Origin: Tritrichomonas musculus
Taxonomy: Eukaryota; Parabasalia; Tritrichomonadida; Tritrichomonadidae
Direction: 5' to 3'
DNA: 64,000 nt
Assembly (NCBI GenBank): GCA_039105265.1
Contig: JAPFFF010000050.1
Coordinates: 248,001-312,000 of the forward strand
The notes under the pieces are model-generated. The model did no database searches. It was not told the DNA's origin and saw only the letters and a program-made list of their open reading frames with translations. Positions 40,806-51,272 of this stretch are shown one piece after another. Position 1 is the stretch's first letter. The number at the start of each line of letters is the position of its first letter. A program made the position numbers and the translations under genes.

Positions 40806-41330
40806 TCTTCAGATACACAAGACAGTTCAAAAAGGTAAATAAATATATACTTAACAATCAATGCAAAATAGAATGATTTATTTGATCACTATCTTTTTTG
40901 AAGCTAGAAAAATCGAATTATAAATGTGAACATATGATTAGAAATCATTAAAAAATGGTTTTTACAATTACTACTTATTGATATCGGTATTGCAAGTTCT
41001 AATAAAGCTTATTTTTGTATTTTATTTAGCAAAATTATTTTATTTTGAAGGAATAAACACAAGCTTTTATCAAAATAATGATTCTCTCCGATTTCCTTTT
41101 CTGAACATGTTAAATTGTACTTAAAAATTCATTAAATTAGAAATACTGGCCAAAAACATTTAATATTATCAAAAAACTGCTCTAGATATTCAATTTATTT
41201 GATTCATTATTGTAAATCATCTTCCAACTTGCATTTTTAATCATTCTCAAAAAAGTAAATCAATGGATTTTATCATTCCTCTGATTCTTTTTAGTCTAAT
41301 AATAAATATTAAAAATTACTGTCATGGAAT
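40806..41330. other. Spacer between minisatellite and Polinton
   Basis: AT-rich, no gene. It ends where the GC-rich left end of the Polinton begins near 41,331. Confidence 0.5.
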
Positions 41331-41525
41331 AAGTAGTAGTTAACGGTAGGCTCCGCTATCGCCCAGCTTACCGCGCTTCTCTCCGCTACGCTACGTTCGC
41401 GCTACTCCAAGGGCTCCCGCCCCTGGACCCCATTCAAAAAGTTCCATTCAGAAAAAGTTTCCATTTCAAAAAGTTCCATTCAGAAAAAGTTGATAATTCA
41501 AAAAGTTCTCTATTCAAAAAGTAGT
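41331..41525. repeat. Probable Polinton left terminal region
   Basis: Bases 41,341-41,431 are strikingly GC-rich for this DNA (GCTCCGCTATCGCCCAGC and GGGCTCCCGCCCCTGGACC). They are followed by about six imperfect copies of ATTCAAAAAGTT (41,433-41,522). The position at the edge of the gene block suggests this is part of the terminal inverted repeat; the partner end is not in the window. Confidence 0.5.
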
Positions 41526-41549
41526 ATATTAATTTTTTCCCGCTATTAA

Positions 41550-41852
41550 ATGGACACCCCTTCTGATTTAAAAATTATGACTCAGTATAAAAAGTTCACT
41601 CTAAGAAATCCAATCTATACATCACGTGAGACACAACAAGTATATGATGCATTTAAAAATGTCAGGACATGTGATTCGCATGGATATGTCATCATTGAAG
41701 TACTAGATGAAAGGAATACATTTAGTGGATTCAGATATGCTAAATTTAGGCGTGCAGCAGTCTTGAAATACAATAATGATTATGATAGGGAAAGAGAAAG
41801 AGATGCACCAAGATATAGATGTTTTGATGAGCACCACCAAATTATGGAATAA
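41550..41852 (+). CDS. Small Polinton protein of unknown function
   Basis: A 100-residue protein, the first gene from the left end of the element. It is highly charged (RERERDAPRYRCFDEHH at the C-terminus) and contains a short hydrophobic beta-like segment GYVIIEVLD. No known motif was recognised. A T6 tract (41,533-41,538) lies 11 nt before the ATG, in the position of the T7 tracts of the other element genes. It runs convergent with the first fibre-like gene, 54 bp away. Confidence 0.5.
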   Translation: MDTPSDLKIMTQYKKFTLRNPIYTSRETQQVYDAFKNVRTCDSHGYVIIEVLDERNTFSGFRYAKFRRAAVLKYNNDYDRERERDAPRYRCFDEHHQIME

Positions 41853-41906
41853 AAAAATATTTTCCATGATTGAAATGTACCCGAGACTAAATCCAGTAAT
41901 GTTTTT

Positions 41907-44900
41907 TTAATATTTTTGATTGGCCAACTGATGGCTAACTTGCTGAGTGGTGAATATTTCATATTTGCTAACTAATTCCTGTGTTGTAACAAAACCATTT
42001 GTCCGCAAGGTAATATTTATTGCATTAGTACAAGAATTGTCAATTGGGATTTCATATGTTGAACTAACACTGTTATCCAAAGTAATTAGCTTGTGAATAA
42101 AATCAAATTTTATGAAATGATTCTTACCAACAATATCTTTGAATACAAATATATGAAGCCTATTCCACACAGCAGCTACATTTGATCCAGCATACTTAAA
42201 TCTAATATTATTTAAGTTTTCCATTGATAATTCAAATACAGAAGGTCTTATTTGATAGCCATCATTTAATCCAAATCTAGTCAGCTCATCTTTGGTATAG
42301 TAGTTGGTCAGCTCATTGCTTGTAGATAATGAAATGTCCTCATCAAATGTTGCAGAAGATATTTCACAACCAATATAATAACCATAATAATCATCATAAA
42401 TGAAAATTGCTCCAGTCATTACATCCCAATCAATATATAATTCTTCACTGATTTCAGATTGTTTGAGGAATAAAATACAATTCCAATATTGAGTCTCTGA
42501 GATTTCATCTTGGGTCTCAAATATTATATCAAATGAATGCTCAACACTATCTGTATCAGTATATTTTCCAATTAAATGAGTTCCCTCATGATATGGTATA
42601 TGAGATGTTGTAAATCTCCTTTGTTCATCACCATCATCCAATAACACTTCTTTATTTGTTATAGAAAGTTCTTGATGATTATGATATGAGATGTCATTTA
42701 ATTTTCTATATTCTGATAAATCATCTTTGGTGACATATGAACCATTTTCTAATGCTGTTAATCTTGATTCCATTGCTTCTATAGTAGCCTTTAAATTTGT
42801 GTTCTCTCTCTCTAAATTTTCAATTTTTGTCTTCAGTTCATTATTTTCACTCTTTAAAGCATATTTTTCGTCTGCTTCTTCTTTTGTATACAGGTTATCC
42901 ATGTTTACCATATTATTTTTCAATTCATCTAATGCTTCATTTACTTCATCAACAGTTGGGAATTCATTTAATGTAGTAGCTAGAGTTGTATCATTCTTTT
43001 CTATCTGCTCTTGTACTCCATCTATCTTCTTATGTAAAGCATCTATATCACAAGTATATGCTAAATCATTTAGTGTAAATTCCATATGTCTCAAACATGT
43101 ATTTTCTTTAATCTGTATTCCACCAACCCTAAGTTTATTTGGATTTGATATAATAAATACCTTATTGGCTTTGCCAAGTTCACTCTGTGAATCATTCATG
43201 GTGCAGCTAGGGAAATCATTTGTTCCTTGATAATTTATTGTCCCATCAGTAATATTTATAGTAACTATATTCTCTTCATAATCAACATCATTGTATTCAC
43301 TAATTTTTTGGACCAAAAACCTTGCTTTAATTGTTCCATCTGTGATAACATCTTCTGCTTCTAAATGGACCTCACCATTGACATATTTACCAACAACATC
43401 TATTATGTCATCTCTAACCAAATCATTCTGTGAAATATAATTATTCCCCTCTAATTCATTTAATTTTTCTGCAAGTAATTTAAATGGTTTCTTTAAGCTA
43501 TCTCTAAATTGGTTACACATTTCTTCTGTTGCTCTAATTGATAAAACAGCTTTCTCAGGGTCATCAAATTCATCATCAAAAGTTTCATCAGGTAAAGGTT
43601 GCATTTCTTGATTGCACCAAGTTAAAATAGGAGTTATATCAGTTGTTGATTGAATTGACCGAGTGGCAACTGAAGGTATATCAAATAATTCCATTTCACC
43701 TATTTTTTGATAACCTCTACTTCTCCACCATTTTTGAATTCTTGTACCAATTCTTTGTAAGAACCCTCCTGATTTTTGTTTGATTTGACCAGATGCAGTA
43801 TCAGAAATAGTTTTTGATAAGAATTTAACACCTTCTGGAGCTAATTGCATTCCAATTGATGCAACACTACCAACTGTTCCTGCAACACCAAATGCTAATG
43901 CAGTCCATGAAACAATTCTTAAATTATCCACATCTTCTTCCAAATGTTGGGTAACTGTTTCTGTTCTTGATACTCGTCCTTTGAGGCTTTCCATTGTTGT
44001 GTTCATTTCTTGGACATCATAGCTAATCACATCTACATTGTTAGTTACCATATTTAAATCACTTCTCATGGTTGTGATATTATCAGCAGTAATAATTTTA
44101 GAACTAGTGATGTTGTAATCAGTATATAGTGTTGTAGCAGCATTAGGATTAGGATACACTTCATAAAATTGTTGCTTTATAATATATTCGAAGGGGTTTG
44201 TAGTAGGGTCCCAATTGACTTCATCAACAGGGTCAACATATTCATCAGCCAAATATATCTTAATATTTCTGGATTCATTAGGGGTTGATGAAACATAACA
44301 GTACTCTACCTTTTCACAAGAATCTAATAAGCCATGAATGAAATACCATTTCTTATCACTCTTGGGGTCAAATATTTTTCCAGTTGGTCTCATAGAAAAT
44401 CTGTTTGCTATGATTGTTCCATCTAAAGTGATATCAAGATAGAATTCTTCCACTTTTGCAATATCTAATTCACTCCCTGTACCATTTGCTTTATAGCATC
44501 TTATGGCTTCAATATCATATCCATCCTTAGTTCCTCCATTACTTGTTTGATATCCTAATCCATATTTTGAAAAGTCTTCTATCTCACCACTCTTTAGTTT
44601 TACTTTAGAATCTACTTTACACTTACCTCCATGAATCATGTAATGTAGTAGGTTATCAACAGAGTAGTCATCTGGTTTTTTAATCAGTTTCATATTTCTT
44701 TCACTCCTCTTGACTTGTATGTAGGTTCCATCTTCTCCATGTTCATTCTCCTTATTTAATCCATTAACTAATCTACCATTGATATGACCTTGAATATTAT
44801 CACCTACCCATTTTGTACCATCCCAGCTTAAAACCCATTTATTACCAAAACAATATTCACTAAATTTAAATTCCAAGCCGTTAGGTATATTGTAATTATT

Positions 44901-45608
44901 GTCTATGTTCCATTGTAGTAACCAATACTTTTTATCATCTATTTGGACTTCACTAGTTAGAGTTGGTTTGTAAAGATACAATACATCACTTTTATGAAGC
45001 TTCAATGCATTGTCTGCTTTGATGATGGAGCACTTTATTGCTTTCCCTGTTTGGAGAGAATCTGTTAAATATTCATTCATAATACTCAGCTCACCATTCA
45101 ACCATAAAGTATATGGATTAAATTCCAGACTACTATCAAATGCTATGTTGATGTATTCAAATATGGTGCTGTTATTTATAGAACAGCCATTACTGCTTTT
45201 AGTTATGAGAGGGCTATAAACCTTTCCATCCTTGGCATAAATATAAAATTCCTTCACTAAATTTCCATTCGTGTCATATACTATATTCTTCCTCAATACA
45301 ACTTTAAATAAATTAGTTTGGGCTGTTATTTCTTTCACTTTATTCATGAAATCCTCTGGTATGTTAACAAATTTTAGAATATGATATTGGGTTGTTGATG
45401 ACTCAAATGACTCGTATTGTATATTATTATTTTTGATATTAAATTCTGGTATGCCATCTACTTCATTAAATAAATGGCCTGTCTGTACATATCCATCTAA
45501 ATCACTTAGGGTTAACAATTGGCTTGCTTTCCTAGTAGCATTTCCAACTTTAAATTGTATATCACCAATGAATTTTGTTGTAGTATCTTTCACTTGCTCT
45601 GAAGTCAT
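41907..45608 (-). CDS. Polinton fibre-like protein 1 (1,233 aa)
   Basis: A long virion-type protein, paralogous to the next gene upstream. Shared modules include FKVVLRKNIVYDTNGNLVKE (about 100-125), PNGLEFKFSEYCFGNKWVLS, and TSSKIITADNITTMRSDLN (about 500). A hydrophobic Gly/Ala segment lies near 563-590. The C-terminal part has a coiled coil (about 925-970, NELKTKIENLERENTNLK) preceded by YTKEEADEKYALKSE and followed by YYTKDELTRFG, patterns common in phage and virus tail-fibre stalks. A receptor-binding or fibre role is inference. The gene follows the 1,626-residue gene by 29 bp on the same strand. Confidence 0.7.
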   Translation of the reverse strand: MTSEQVKDTTTKFIGDIQFKVGNATRKASQLLTLSDLDGYVQTGHLFNEVDGIPEFNIKNNNIQYESFESSTTQYHILKFVNIPEDFMNKVKEITAQTNLFKVVLRKNIVYDTNGNLVKEFYIYAKDGKVYSPLITKSSNGCSINNSTIFEYINIAFDSSLEFNPYTLWLNGELSIMNEYLTDSLQTGKAIKCSIIKADNALKLHKSDVLYLYKPTLTSEVQIDDKKYWLLQWNIDNNYNIPNGLEFKFSEYCFGNKWVLSWDGTKWVGDNIQGHINGRLVNGLNKENEHGEDGTYIQVKRSERNMKLIKKPDDYSVDNLLHYMIHGGKCKVDSKVKLKSGEIEDFSKYGLGYQTSNGGTKDGYDIEAIRCYKANGTGSELDIAKVEEFYLDITLDGTIIANRFSMRPTGKIFDPKSDKKWYFIHGLLDSCEKVEYCYVSSTPNESRNIKIYLADEYVDPVDEVNWDPTTNPFEYIIKQQFYEVYPNPNAATTLYTDYNITSSKIITADNITTMRSDLNMVTNNVDVISYDVQEMNTTMESLKGRVSRTETVTQHLEEDVDNLRIVSWTALAFGVAGTVGSVASIGMQLAPEGVKFLSKTISDTASGQIKQKSGGFLQRIGTRIQKWWRSRGYQKIGEMELFDIPSVATRSIQSTTDITPILTWCNQEMQPLPDETFDDEFDDPEKAVLSIRATEEMCNQFRDSLKKPFKLLAEKLNELEGNNYISQNDLVRDDIIDVVGKYVNGEVHLEAEDVITDGTIKARFLVQKISEYNDVDYEENIVTINITDGTINYQGTNDFPSCTMNDSQSELGKANKVFIISNPNKLRVGGIQIKENTCLRHMEFTLNDLAYTCDIDALHKKIDGVQEQIEKNDTTLATTLNEFPTVDEVNEALDELKNNMVNMDNLYTKEEADEKYALKSENNELKTKIENLERENTNLKATIEAMESRLTALENGSYVTKDDLSEYRKLNDISYHNHQELSITNKEVLLDDGDEQRRFTTSHIPYHEGTHLIGKYTDTDSVEHSFDIIFETQDEISETQYWNCILFLKQSEISEELYIDWDVMTGAIFIYDDYYGYYIGCEISSATFDEDISLSTSNELTNYYTKDELTRFGLNDGYQIRPSVFELSMENLNNIRFKYAGSNVAAVWNRLHIFVFKDIVGKNHFIKFDFIHKLITLDNSVSSTYEIPIDNSCTNAINITLRTNGFVTTQELVSKYEIFTTQQVSHQLANQKY

Positions 45609-45637
45609 TTAATTCTCTAAAAAAATTATTCCCTAAT

Positions 45638-48600
45638 CTACTCTATATTTGCACACTTCTTCTCTAATGCAGCAATTCTATTTGCTAGTGATTCAATTAT
45701 GGCATCCTTCTGTTGTAGCATCTCATCCACTTCACTCTTCTTGTAATATTCATCCATATTAATATTATTTATTGCTTCCATATTTTTGGCTAATATCATA
45801 ATTGGAAACTTCATGGAATCTCTCATCCTATTACAAATATCAATTGTAGCAGATAAAGATAGTACTGCTTTATCTGGGTTAAACCAATTGTCTTTAAATT
45901 TTGTAGGGTCATCTAATCTTTTATAATCAGTTTCACACCATTTAATTAATGAGCCTAATATTTGTTGGTCAGAAACTTTATTTGTTTTAGCTGCTAATGT
46001 TTGAACATCTGGTGCATGAACAATTACTGAAACCCATGGTGGCAATTCAGCTCCAGGGAATTCTCTATCTATTGTTTGTACTAATTCATTTAATTGATTA
46101 AATATTTGATCGCACATTTCTTCATTTCCATCCCACATATCTAAATCCATAACTAAATCTCTATACTGATTCCAATAGCTATTTAATAAATCTGGTTCAG
46201 CACCAATACTACCAACAACTTGATTAATTTGTCCTGCATCAACATTTTGTATATTAGATGTATCAGCATCTGGGTATGTATTTTGTAATTGTTCATATGT
46301 TAAATCAGAAACATCATTACCATTATAAATGGTATGTACACCAAATTCAATCCCAACTGTAGATACAGCTAAACCAATTGCTCCCAAGACAGCCATTGGG
46401 GTAGAGAATGCAAGCTTTATTGCACCGGCAACTTGAATGGCATTTACAGCTTGTTCTAAATATTGTGTTTTCAATATTTGAATAGCCATTTGTGTATTTA
46501 GTGTATTTACTTCCTTTCTTATTTTTGATACATCATAATTCATTACATCATAATTATTTGAAACAACATTTAAATCACTTCTCATTGTTGTAATGTTATC
46601 AGCTGTAATTATTTTTGATGAGGTAATATTAAAATCAGTATATAATGTTGAAGCTGCATCTGGCCTTGGTTTGATTTCATAAAATTGGTTTCTAATGATA
46701 TATTGAAATGGATTTGTTTCAGGGTTCCAACTTATTTCTTCTATGGGGTCAACTAAATCTTTTCTTAAATATAATTCTATATCTCTTGATTTAATTCTAG
46801 TGTCTTCCCATTTATAAGCAAGCTGTTCTATGCAATCTATCATTGGTTTTAAGTCAATGTAGGCCCTATCATTTTTAGTTGTCCTTCTAACTCCAGTGCT
46901 TTCAAATGTGAATGTGTTTGATATACTTGAACCCCTCAATGTTATTGTTAATGCTATTTTTTTAAGATTTAAGTAATTAAATTTCCCGCTTGATAAATTA
47001 CCAAATGTGAAATAAGTATTTAACATATCATATCCTTCACAACTTGCTCCATTTAACTTTTTGTCAAATAGCCATTCAACATCATATAAAGCGCCGTCAT
47101 CACTTTCTTCTCTATTTGTATACCAAATTGTTGTATCAATAGTGCTATTTTCAATTAAGCCATATAATAAACCATTACTACTTTCAGGGATTACAGAGTG
47201 ATGTGTTTCTGTGTCTTTAATTAAGATGAAGCAACCAATAGCACCATCAGAGTTTTGTTTGGAATTGACCTTTCTTAATTTAGATGATACCTTACCTCTA
47301 AGCAATCCTTGACAATTATTATCTGTCCATTCAGAACCATTCCATTTTAATGTCCACTCATTACCAAAACAGAATTCTTTAAAGCTAAATTCTAGGCCAT
47401 TAGGGATAACATAATCAGTGGGTATTTTATAGATGATTTTGTAGAATTCCTTTTCTACTTTATTTGTATCTGGTGCCTCTATTTCTAAACTTTCTTCAGT
47501 AATAATATTTGGTAAATAAAGGTATAGGTTATCATTTTTGTATAATTTTAGTGCATTCTCAGCTTCAATAATATCACACTTTATTGTTGGCTTTACAGCT
47601 ACCAAAGAATCTTGTGATAATAAATATTGTATACTTATTTCTCCCTTATGATAAAGTTCATAAGGATTAACAGCTGATGTCTTATCAAATGCAATATAAA
47701 AACTAGTTTTCATTGATGGCTCATCTAAATCTTCATCTCCAATGCTCATTACAGAATAAAAGTTAGTGTCTGGGTTTCTTGATATCACAGGATTATATTG
47801 CTTTCCATCTTTAACATTTATGAAGAATTCTTTAATTAGATTTCCATCTGTGTCATACAAAATATTTGTTCTCAATATTATTCTAAACATTTTTGTTGTA
47901 TCAGTTATTTTTGTTATGGCACTCTTTATTTCATCTGATATTTTAATTAGTAGGACATTATAATACTTATCATGCAATTTCATTGTACTGGTAGATAAAT
48001 CTTTGCTCTTAACATAATAATTGGGGTGGCCATTTTCTATAGTAAAACATGAATCACTTGATATATTTGTTTCACCATGAGTACTTTTATATTGTAGCAC
48101 CATATCATTGTATTTTTGTCTGAACATATCAAGCATGTTATCATCTAGTGTTATCACAATTTTATTTCCATCAGGGTCAACTAAATCATAATTATTGTCT
48201 TCTAACAATTGGATTCCTTGTGTATTTCTTGTAAATTTATCTACAAGATATTCCATGAGATTAATTATTGGAGTAAATATTAGGCCTATAAAAATGATAC
48301 AAATAAATGTTATGACAAAAGCAATACCTAGAGTAATACCCATAATAATTAAACCAAAAATAGCTTGTAAGATATCAGTTCCATTAGCACCAAATTTTGG
48401 ATAAAATGTTTCATCAATCCATTTACTTCCTGCATTAATAATATTTTCATATATTTCCCAACTCTTAGACATAAAATCCATTAACATTGGACCTATATTA
48501 TTCCAAAAAGATTTAAATGATGTATATTTAATTTTTATTTTTTGATATCCTTCTTTTGCCAGTTCACTTATTTTGGTTGGACTTAGAATTGGTGTTATTT

Positions 48601-50518
48601 CAATTAATTCATCAATGACTTCTTTAATGTCTGGGTCTTGGTAATCTACAATATTTTCATCAACAAAATTATTTGGATTCATAATTTCTATGATAATATT
48701 TGTTGCCCCCTTTAAAGCTTTAAAGGCAAATGATTTCAATGGAATATTCCATATAAAATAAAAGAGATTAAATACTAATTTAAAAAATATTTCTGTTGCT
48801 TTGTATAGTCCTTGTGATATATTTTTGCGAACTTTTTTTGTCATTGATGAATATGTTGATAATATATTGTATACTATATTTTTGAACCATTTCAAGCCTT
48901 TTACTGTATATTTCAACCCTACATAAATAGGAATTGTAATACCTGTTGTGTTAACTTTTAATGTTGGTTTTTCTTTTATCTCATCAATTTGTTCTTTTGT
49001 AGGGAAGTTATAATTGTTTCCATCAGGGTCAACTACAAAAGATGGTGTTGTATCTTCTGGGGCAGGTGTTGTATCAGGAGGAGAAGGAGTTGCTATTGGA
49101 GTAATTTCTATCTGTACTTTACAAATTTCTGGTTCATTAGTTCTTTCATTTATTAGACACATTGAAACATTAGACCCAAATGCATCCAATAAATCTGGAT
49201 ATGTAATTGTTCCACTATCTAATTGTTGTAAGAATGAATTAACATTTTCATTAGTACTATTTGTTGCTTCAACAAATTCAGTAAAATTGGCAACATTTTT
49301 AGGTTTAATATCAAATGTAGTTTCATTAGTGGTTTCATTTGTAATTTTCTCCATTGCCTTAACCTGGCCTGTTTTATTAAAGTCTATTGTATTATTAGAA
49401 ATCCAGTTAGAAATATTTTCATTATTGGTACTCATATTTGTTATCATACCATTCAGGCTTGTGATAGATTGTGGTTTAATTTCATAAGAAGATGTGTTTG
49501 TATTTTTTTGTATCACTTTCAAATCATTCAAATTGGTAAAATCTATTCCAGTTGTTTTTGTTTCCTCTATTTTCTTTAACCATTTTTCAATATTTTCATT
49601 AGATGAATTTATCAGGTTTATTATTTCTGTTAGTGTATCTGCATGCTTATTTGCTGTTTCATAAGTGTAAATATATTCAGTTTTTTTGGTCTCCTCATCA
49701 GTAGCAGCTAATGGTATCTCTTCTTCAGGTTTTTCTGTTTTAATTTCTTTAATATATTTTATATCCAAATTCTTCTCAACAATTAAAATATTTTTCAAGC
49801 ATTCACTTAAATTCTTGATAGCTGATACTAATTCTGTATATTTGGTAATGTTTTCTTGTGTTGCTTCATATATTTCATCTGCTTTGTTTTCTTTAATTGA
49901 AGTCATAGTTTGGTTCTCTTGTAATATTGCATTCAAAAATTCAGATACAGTAAAGCTATCCAAATCATTAATTGTGTCATAGATATTATCAACAACACTT
50001 AAGATACTAGTATTATTATTTCCTAATGCAGCAATTAATTTAGAATATGAACTTACATCTACATCTTTTGTTTGTGTAGCATCTACAATAATAGATAGTT
50101 CTGCCCCTGGAATTAATTCAGCTGTACCAATATTTTCTGCTATTTCATCTTTTAATACATTTAGGTAAGTCTGTAAATTTGTTGCACTTGCTTTTAATCT
50201 TTCATATAACTTATTTAGATTGGTAGCATAATTGTTTTCATGTAATGTTCCATCAACATTAAATGTATGAATACCTTTCCCTGCCATAATATTTAGTGCA
50301 CCAAATCCTTCCAGTCCACCATTCTTTTCTAAATAATCTCCAACTATTTTTTCATCTATTTCAGCTTTATTGTAGACACAATTGAATTGTACCATTTCAT
50401 CAGGTTCAATAGTATTTTCAAAGTTAATTATTTTATCTTCATCAATATTAATTTCTATCTCATTGGATTTCAGTTTTGATGCTTCTTTGCTCTTGACAGA
50501 ATAAAGTGCTAAAGACAT
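45638..50518 (-). CDS. Polinton fibre-like protein 2 (1,626 aa) with membrane segment
   Basis: It starts MSLALYSVKSKEASKL. The N-terminal half is long and helical with repeats such as TTGIDFTNL and SNENIEKWLKK. A Pro/Thr/Asp-rich stretch (TPSPPDTTPAPEDTTPS) lies near 480. A strongly hydrophobic segment (about 715-750, GLIIMGITLGIAFVITFICI) suggests a membrane span or hairpin. The C-terminal half repeats modules of protein 1 (FRIILRTNILYDTDGNLIKE, SSKIITADNITTMRSDLN) and ends in a YYKKSEVDEMLQQKD coiled coil. It lies head-to-head with the candidate penton gene, 19 bp away. Its N-terminus matches the smaller protein at 16,441-17,604. Virion attachment or entry is inference. Confidence 0.7.
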   Translation of the reverse strand: MSLALYSVKSKEASKLKSNEIEINIDEDKIINFENTIEPDEMVQFNCVYNKAEIDEKIVGDYLEKNGGLEGFGALNIMAGKGIHTFNVDGTLHENNYATNLNKLYERLKASATNLQTYLNVLKDEIAENIGTAELIPGAELSIIVDATQTKDVDVSSYSKLIAALGNNNTSILSVVDNIYDTINDLDSFTVSEFLNAILQENQTMTSIKENKADEIYEATQENITKYTELVSAIKNLSECLKNILIVEKNLDIKYIKEIKTEKPEEEIPLAATDEETKKTEYIYTYETANKHADTLTEIINLINSSNENIEKWLKKIEETKTTGIDFTNLNDLKVIQKNTNTSSYEIKPQSITSLNGMITNMSTNNENISNWISNNTIDFNKTGQVKAMEKITNETTNETTFDIKPKNVANFTEFVEATNSTNENVNSFLQQLDSGTITYPDLLDAFGSNVSMCLINERTNEPEICKVQIEITPIATPSPPDTTPAPEDTTPSFVVDPDGNNYNFPTKEQIDEIKEKPTLKVNTTGITIPIYVGLKYTVKGLKWFKNIVYNILSTYSSMTKKVRKNISQGLYKATEIFFKLVFNLFYFIWNIPLKSFAFKALKGATNIIIEIMNPNNFVDENIVDYQDPDIKEVIDELIEITPILSPTKISELAKEGYQKIKIKYTSFKSFWNNIGPMLMDFMSKSWEIYENIINAGSKWIDETFYPKFGANGTDILQAIFGLIIMGITLGIAFVITFICIIFIGLIFTPIINLMEYLVDKFTRNTQGIQLLEDNNYDLVDPDGNKIVITLDDNMLDMFRQKYNDMVLQYKSTHGETNISSDSCFTIENGHPNYYVKSKDLSTSTMKLHDKYYNVLLIKISDEIKSAITKITDTTKMFRIILRTNILYDTDGNLIKEFFINVKDGKQYNPVISRNPDTNFYSVMSIGDEDLDEPSMKTSFYIAFDKTSAVNPYELYHKGEISIQYLLSQDSLVAVKPTIKCDIIEAENALKLYKNDNLYLYLPNIITEESLEIEAPDTNKVEKEFYKIIYKIPTDYVIPNGLEFSFKEFCFGNEWTLKWNGSEWTDNNCQGLLRGKVSSKLRKVNSKQNSDGAIGCFILIKDTETHHSVIPESSNGLLYGLIENSTIDTTIWYTNREESDDGALYDVEWLFDKKLNGASCEGYDMLNTYFTFGNLSSGKFNYLNLKKIALTITLRGSSISNTFTFESTGVRRTTKNDRAYIDLKPMIDCIEQLAYKWEDTRIKSRDIELYLRKDLVDPIEEISWNPETNPFQYIIRNQFYEIKPRPDAASTLYTDFNITSSKIITADNITTMRSDLNVVSNNYDVMNYDVSKIRKEVNTLNTQMAIQILKTQYLEQAVNAIQVAGAIKLAFSTPMAVLGAIGLAVSTVGIEFGVHTIYNGNDVSDLTYEQLQNTYPDADTSNIQNVDAGQINQVVGSIGAEPDLLNSYWNQYRDLVMDLDMWDGNEEMCDQIFNQLNELVQTIDREFPGAELPPWVSVIVHAPDVQTLAAKTNKVSDQQILGSLIKWCETDYKRLDDPTKFKDNWFNPDKAVLSLSATIDICNRMRDSMKFPIMILAKNMEAINNINMDEYYKKSEVDEMLQQKDAIIESLANRIAALEKKCANIE

Positions 50519-50537
50519 TTTAATCTGAAATTAAATA

Positions 50538-51272
50538 ATGTTATATTCTATTCAAAGCAAACCAGAAAATTATAATACTGTAAGGATGAATATAGATATA
50601 CCATGGAAATGTCCTTACGTGAAGTATTATGTTTCATCCATTAATACCAAAGCCAACATTTTGTTAACAACAGCTGAAGATTATTTAATATTTGAAACAA
50701 CCAATAATGGAGATATAAGAATTGATTTTGTGGAGTCATATACTTATTCATTTGGTTCTTTGGTTAAATTTTTAAATGCATGTCAGGACACAATTGAATT
50801 CAAGAATAAAGATAATAGAACAATATCATTAACACCCAATAAAGATATAACATTTAAGGAAGGAAGCCATAGAGCAAAATTAATTACTGGACTATTCAAC
50901 TGTAAAGAATTTGAAGTTGATGCTAATGAAGAAAAAAATGTTCCAGATATTCCAATTCTAGATTTGGCAAATAAATTATATTTGGTATCACTTCAGGGAG
51001 TTGCAGCACATTCAACCATTGAAGGCCAAGAATATACTCCATCTATTATTGCAAATATAGATACAATGATAATAGATGGGGAAGCACTAATTGTCAATTA
51101 TGATGAATCTAAACCAATTAAAGTTAAAGTTAACACAGATTCATTAAAGTATTTGGAAATGAGACTAGTTGATTTTATGTTCCAACCAGTAATCTTGAAA
51201 TCCCCATTGTTCATTACATTAAAGATAAAACCAGCCACTGAAGCAAACATGTATGACATCATGACAAAATAA
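50538..51272 (+). CDS. Candidate Polinton penton/minor capsid protein
   Basis: A 244-residue protein, related along its length to the one at 17,623-18,381. It is rich in beta-forming segments (NKLYLVSLQGVAAHS, PLFITLKIKP) and lacks membrane spans, which fits a single jelly roll. Penton proteins of about this size are a standard part of Polintons, but I assign this by size, context and conservation, not by a diagnostic motif. The gene is divergent from the long fibre-like gene across 19 bp. It is followed by a 1.2 kb non-coding block. Confidence 0.6.
   Translation: MLYSIQSKPENYNTVRMNIDIPWKCPYVKYYVSSINTKANILLTTAEDYLIFETTNNGDIRIDFVESYTYSFGSLVKFLNACQDTIEFKNKDNRTISLTPNKDITFKEGSHRAKLITGLFNCKEFEVDANEEKNVPDIPILDLANKLYLVSLQGVAAHSTIEGQEYTPSIIANIDTMIIDGEALIVNYDESKPIKVKVNTDSLKYLEMRLVDFMFQPVILKSPLFITLKIKPATEANMYDIMTK

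Noticed and set aside
38459-40861. 800-codon minus-strand frame (TTYLITYL repeats)
   Set aside because: It has no ATG, only a TTG start, and is made entirely of the 12-bp satellite.
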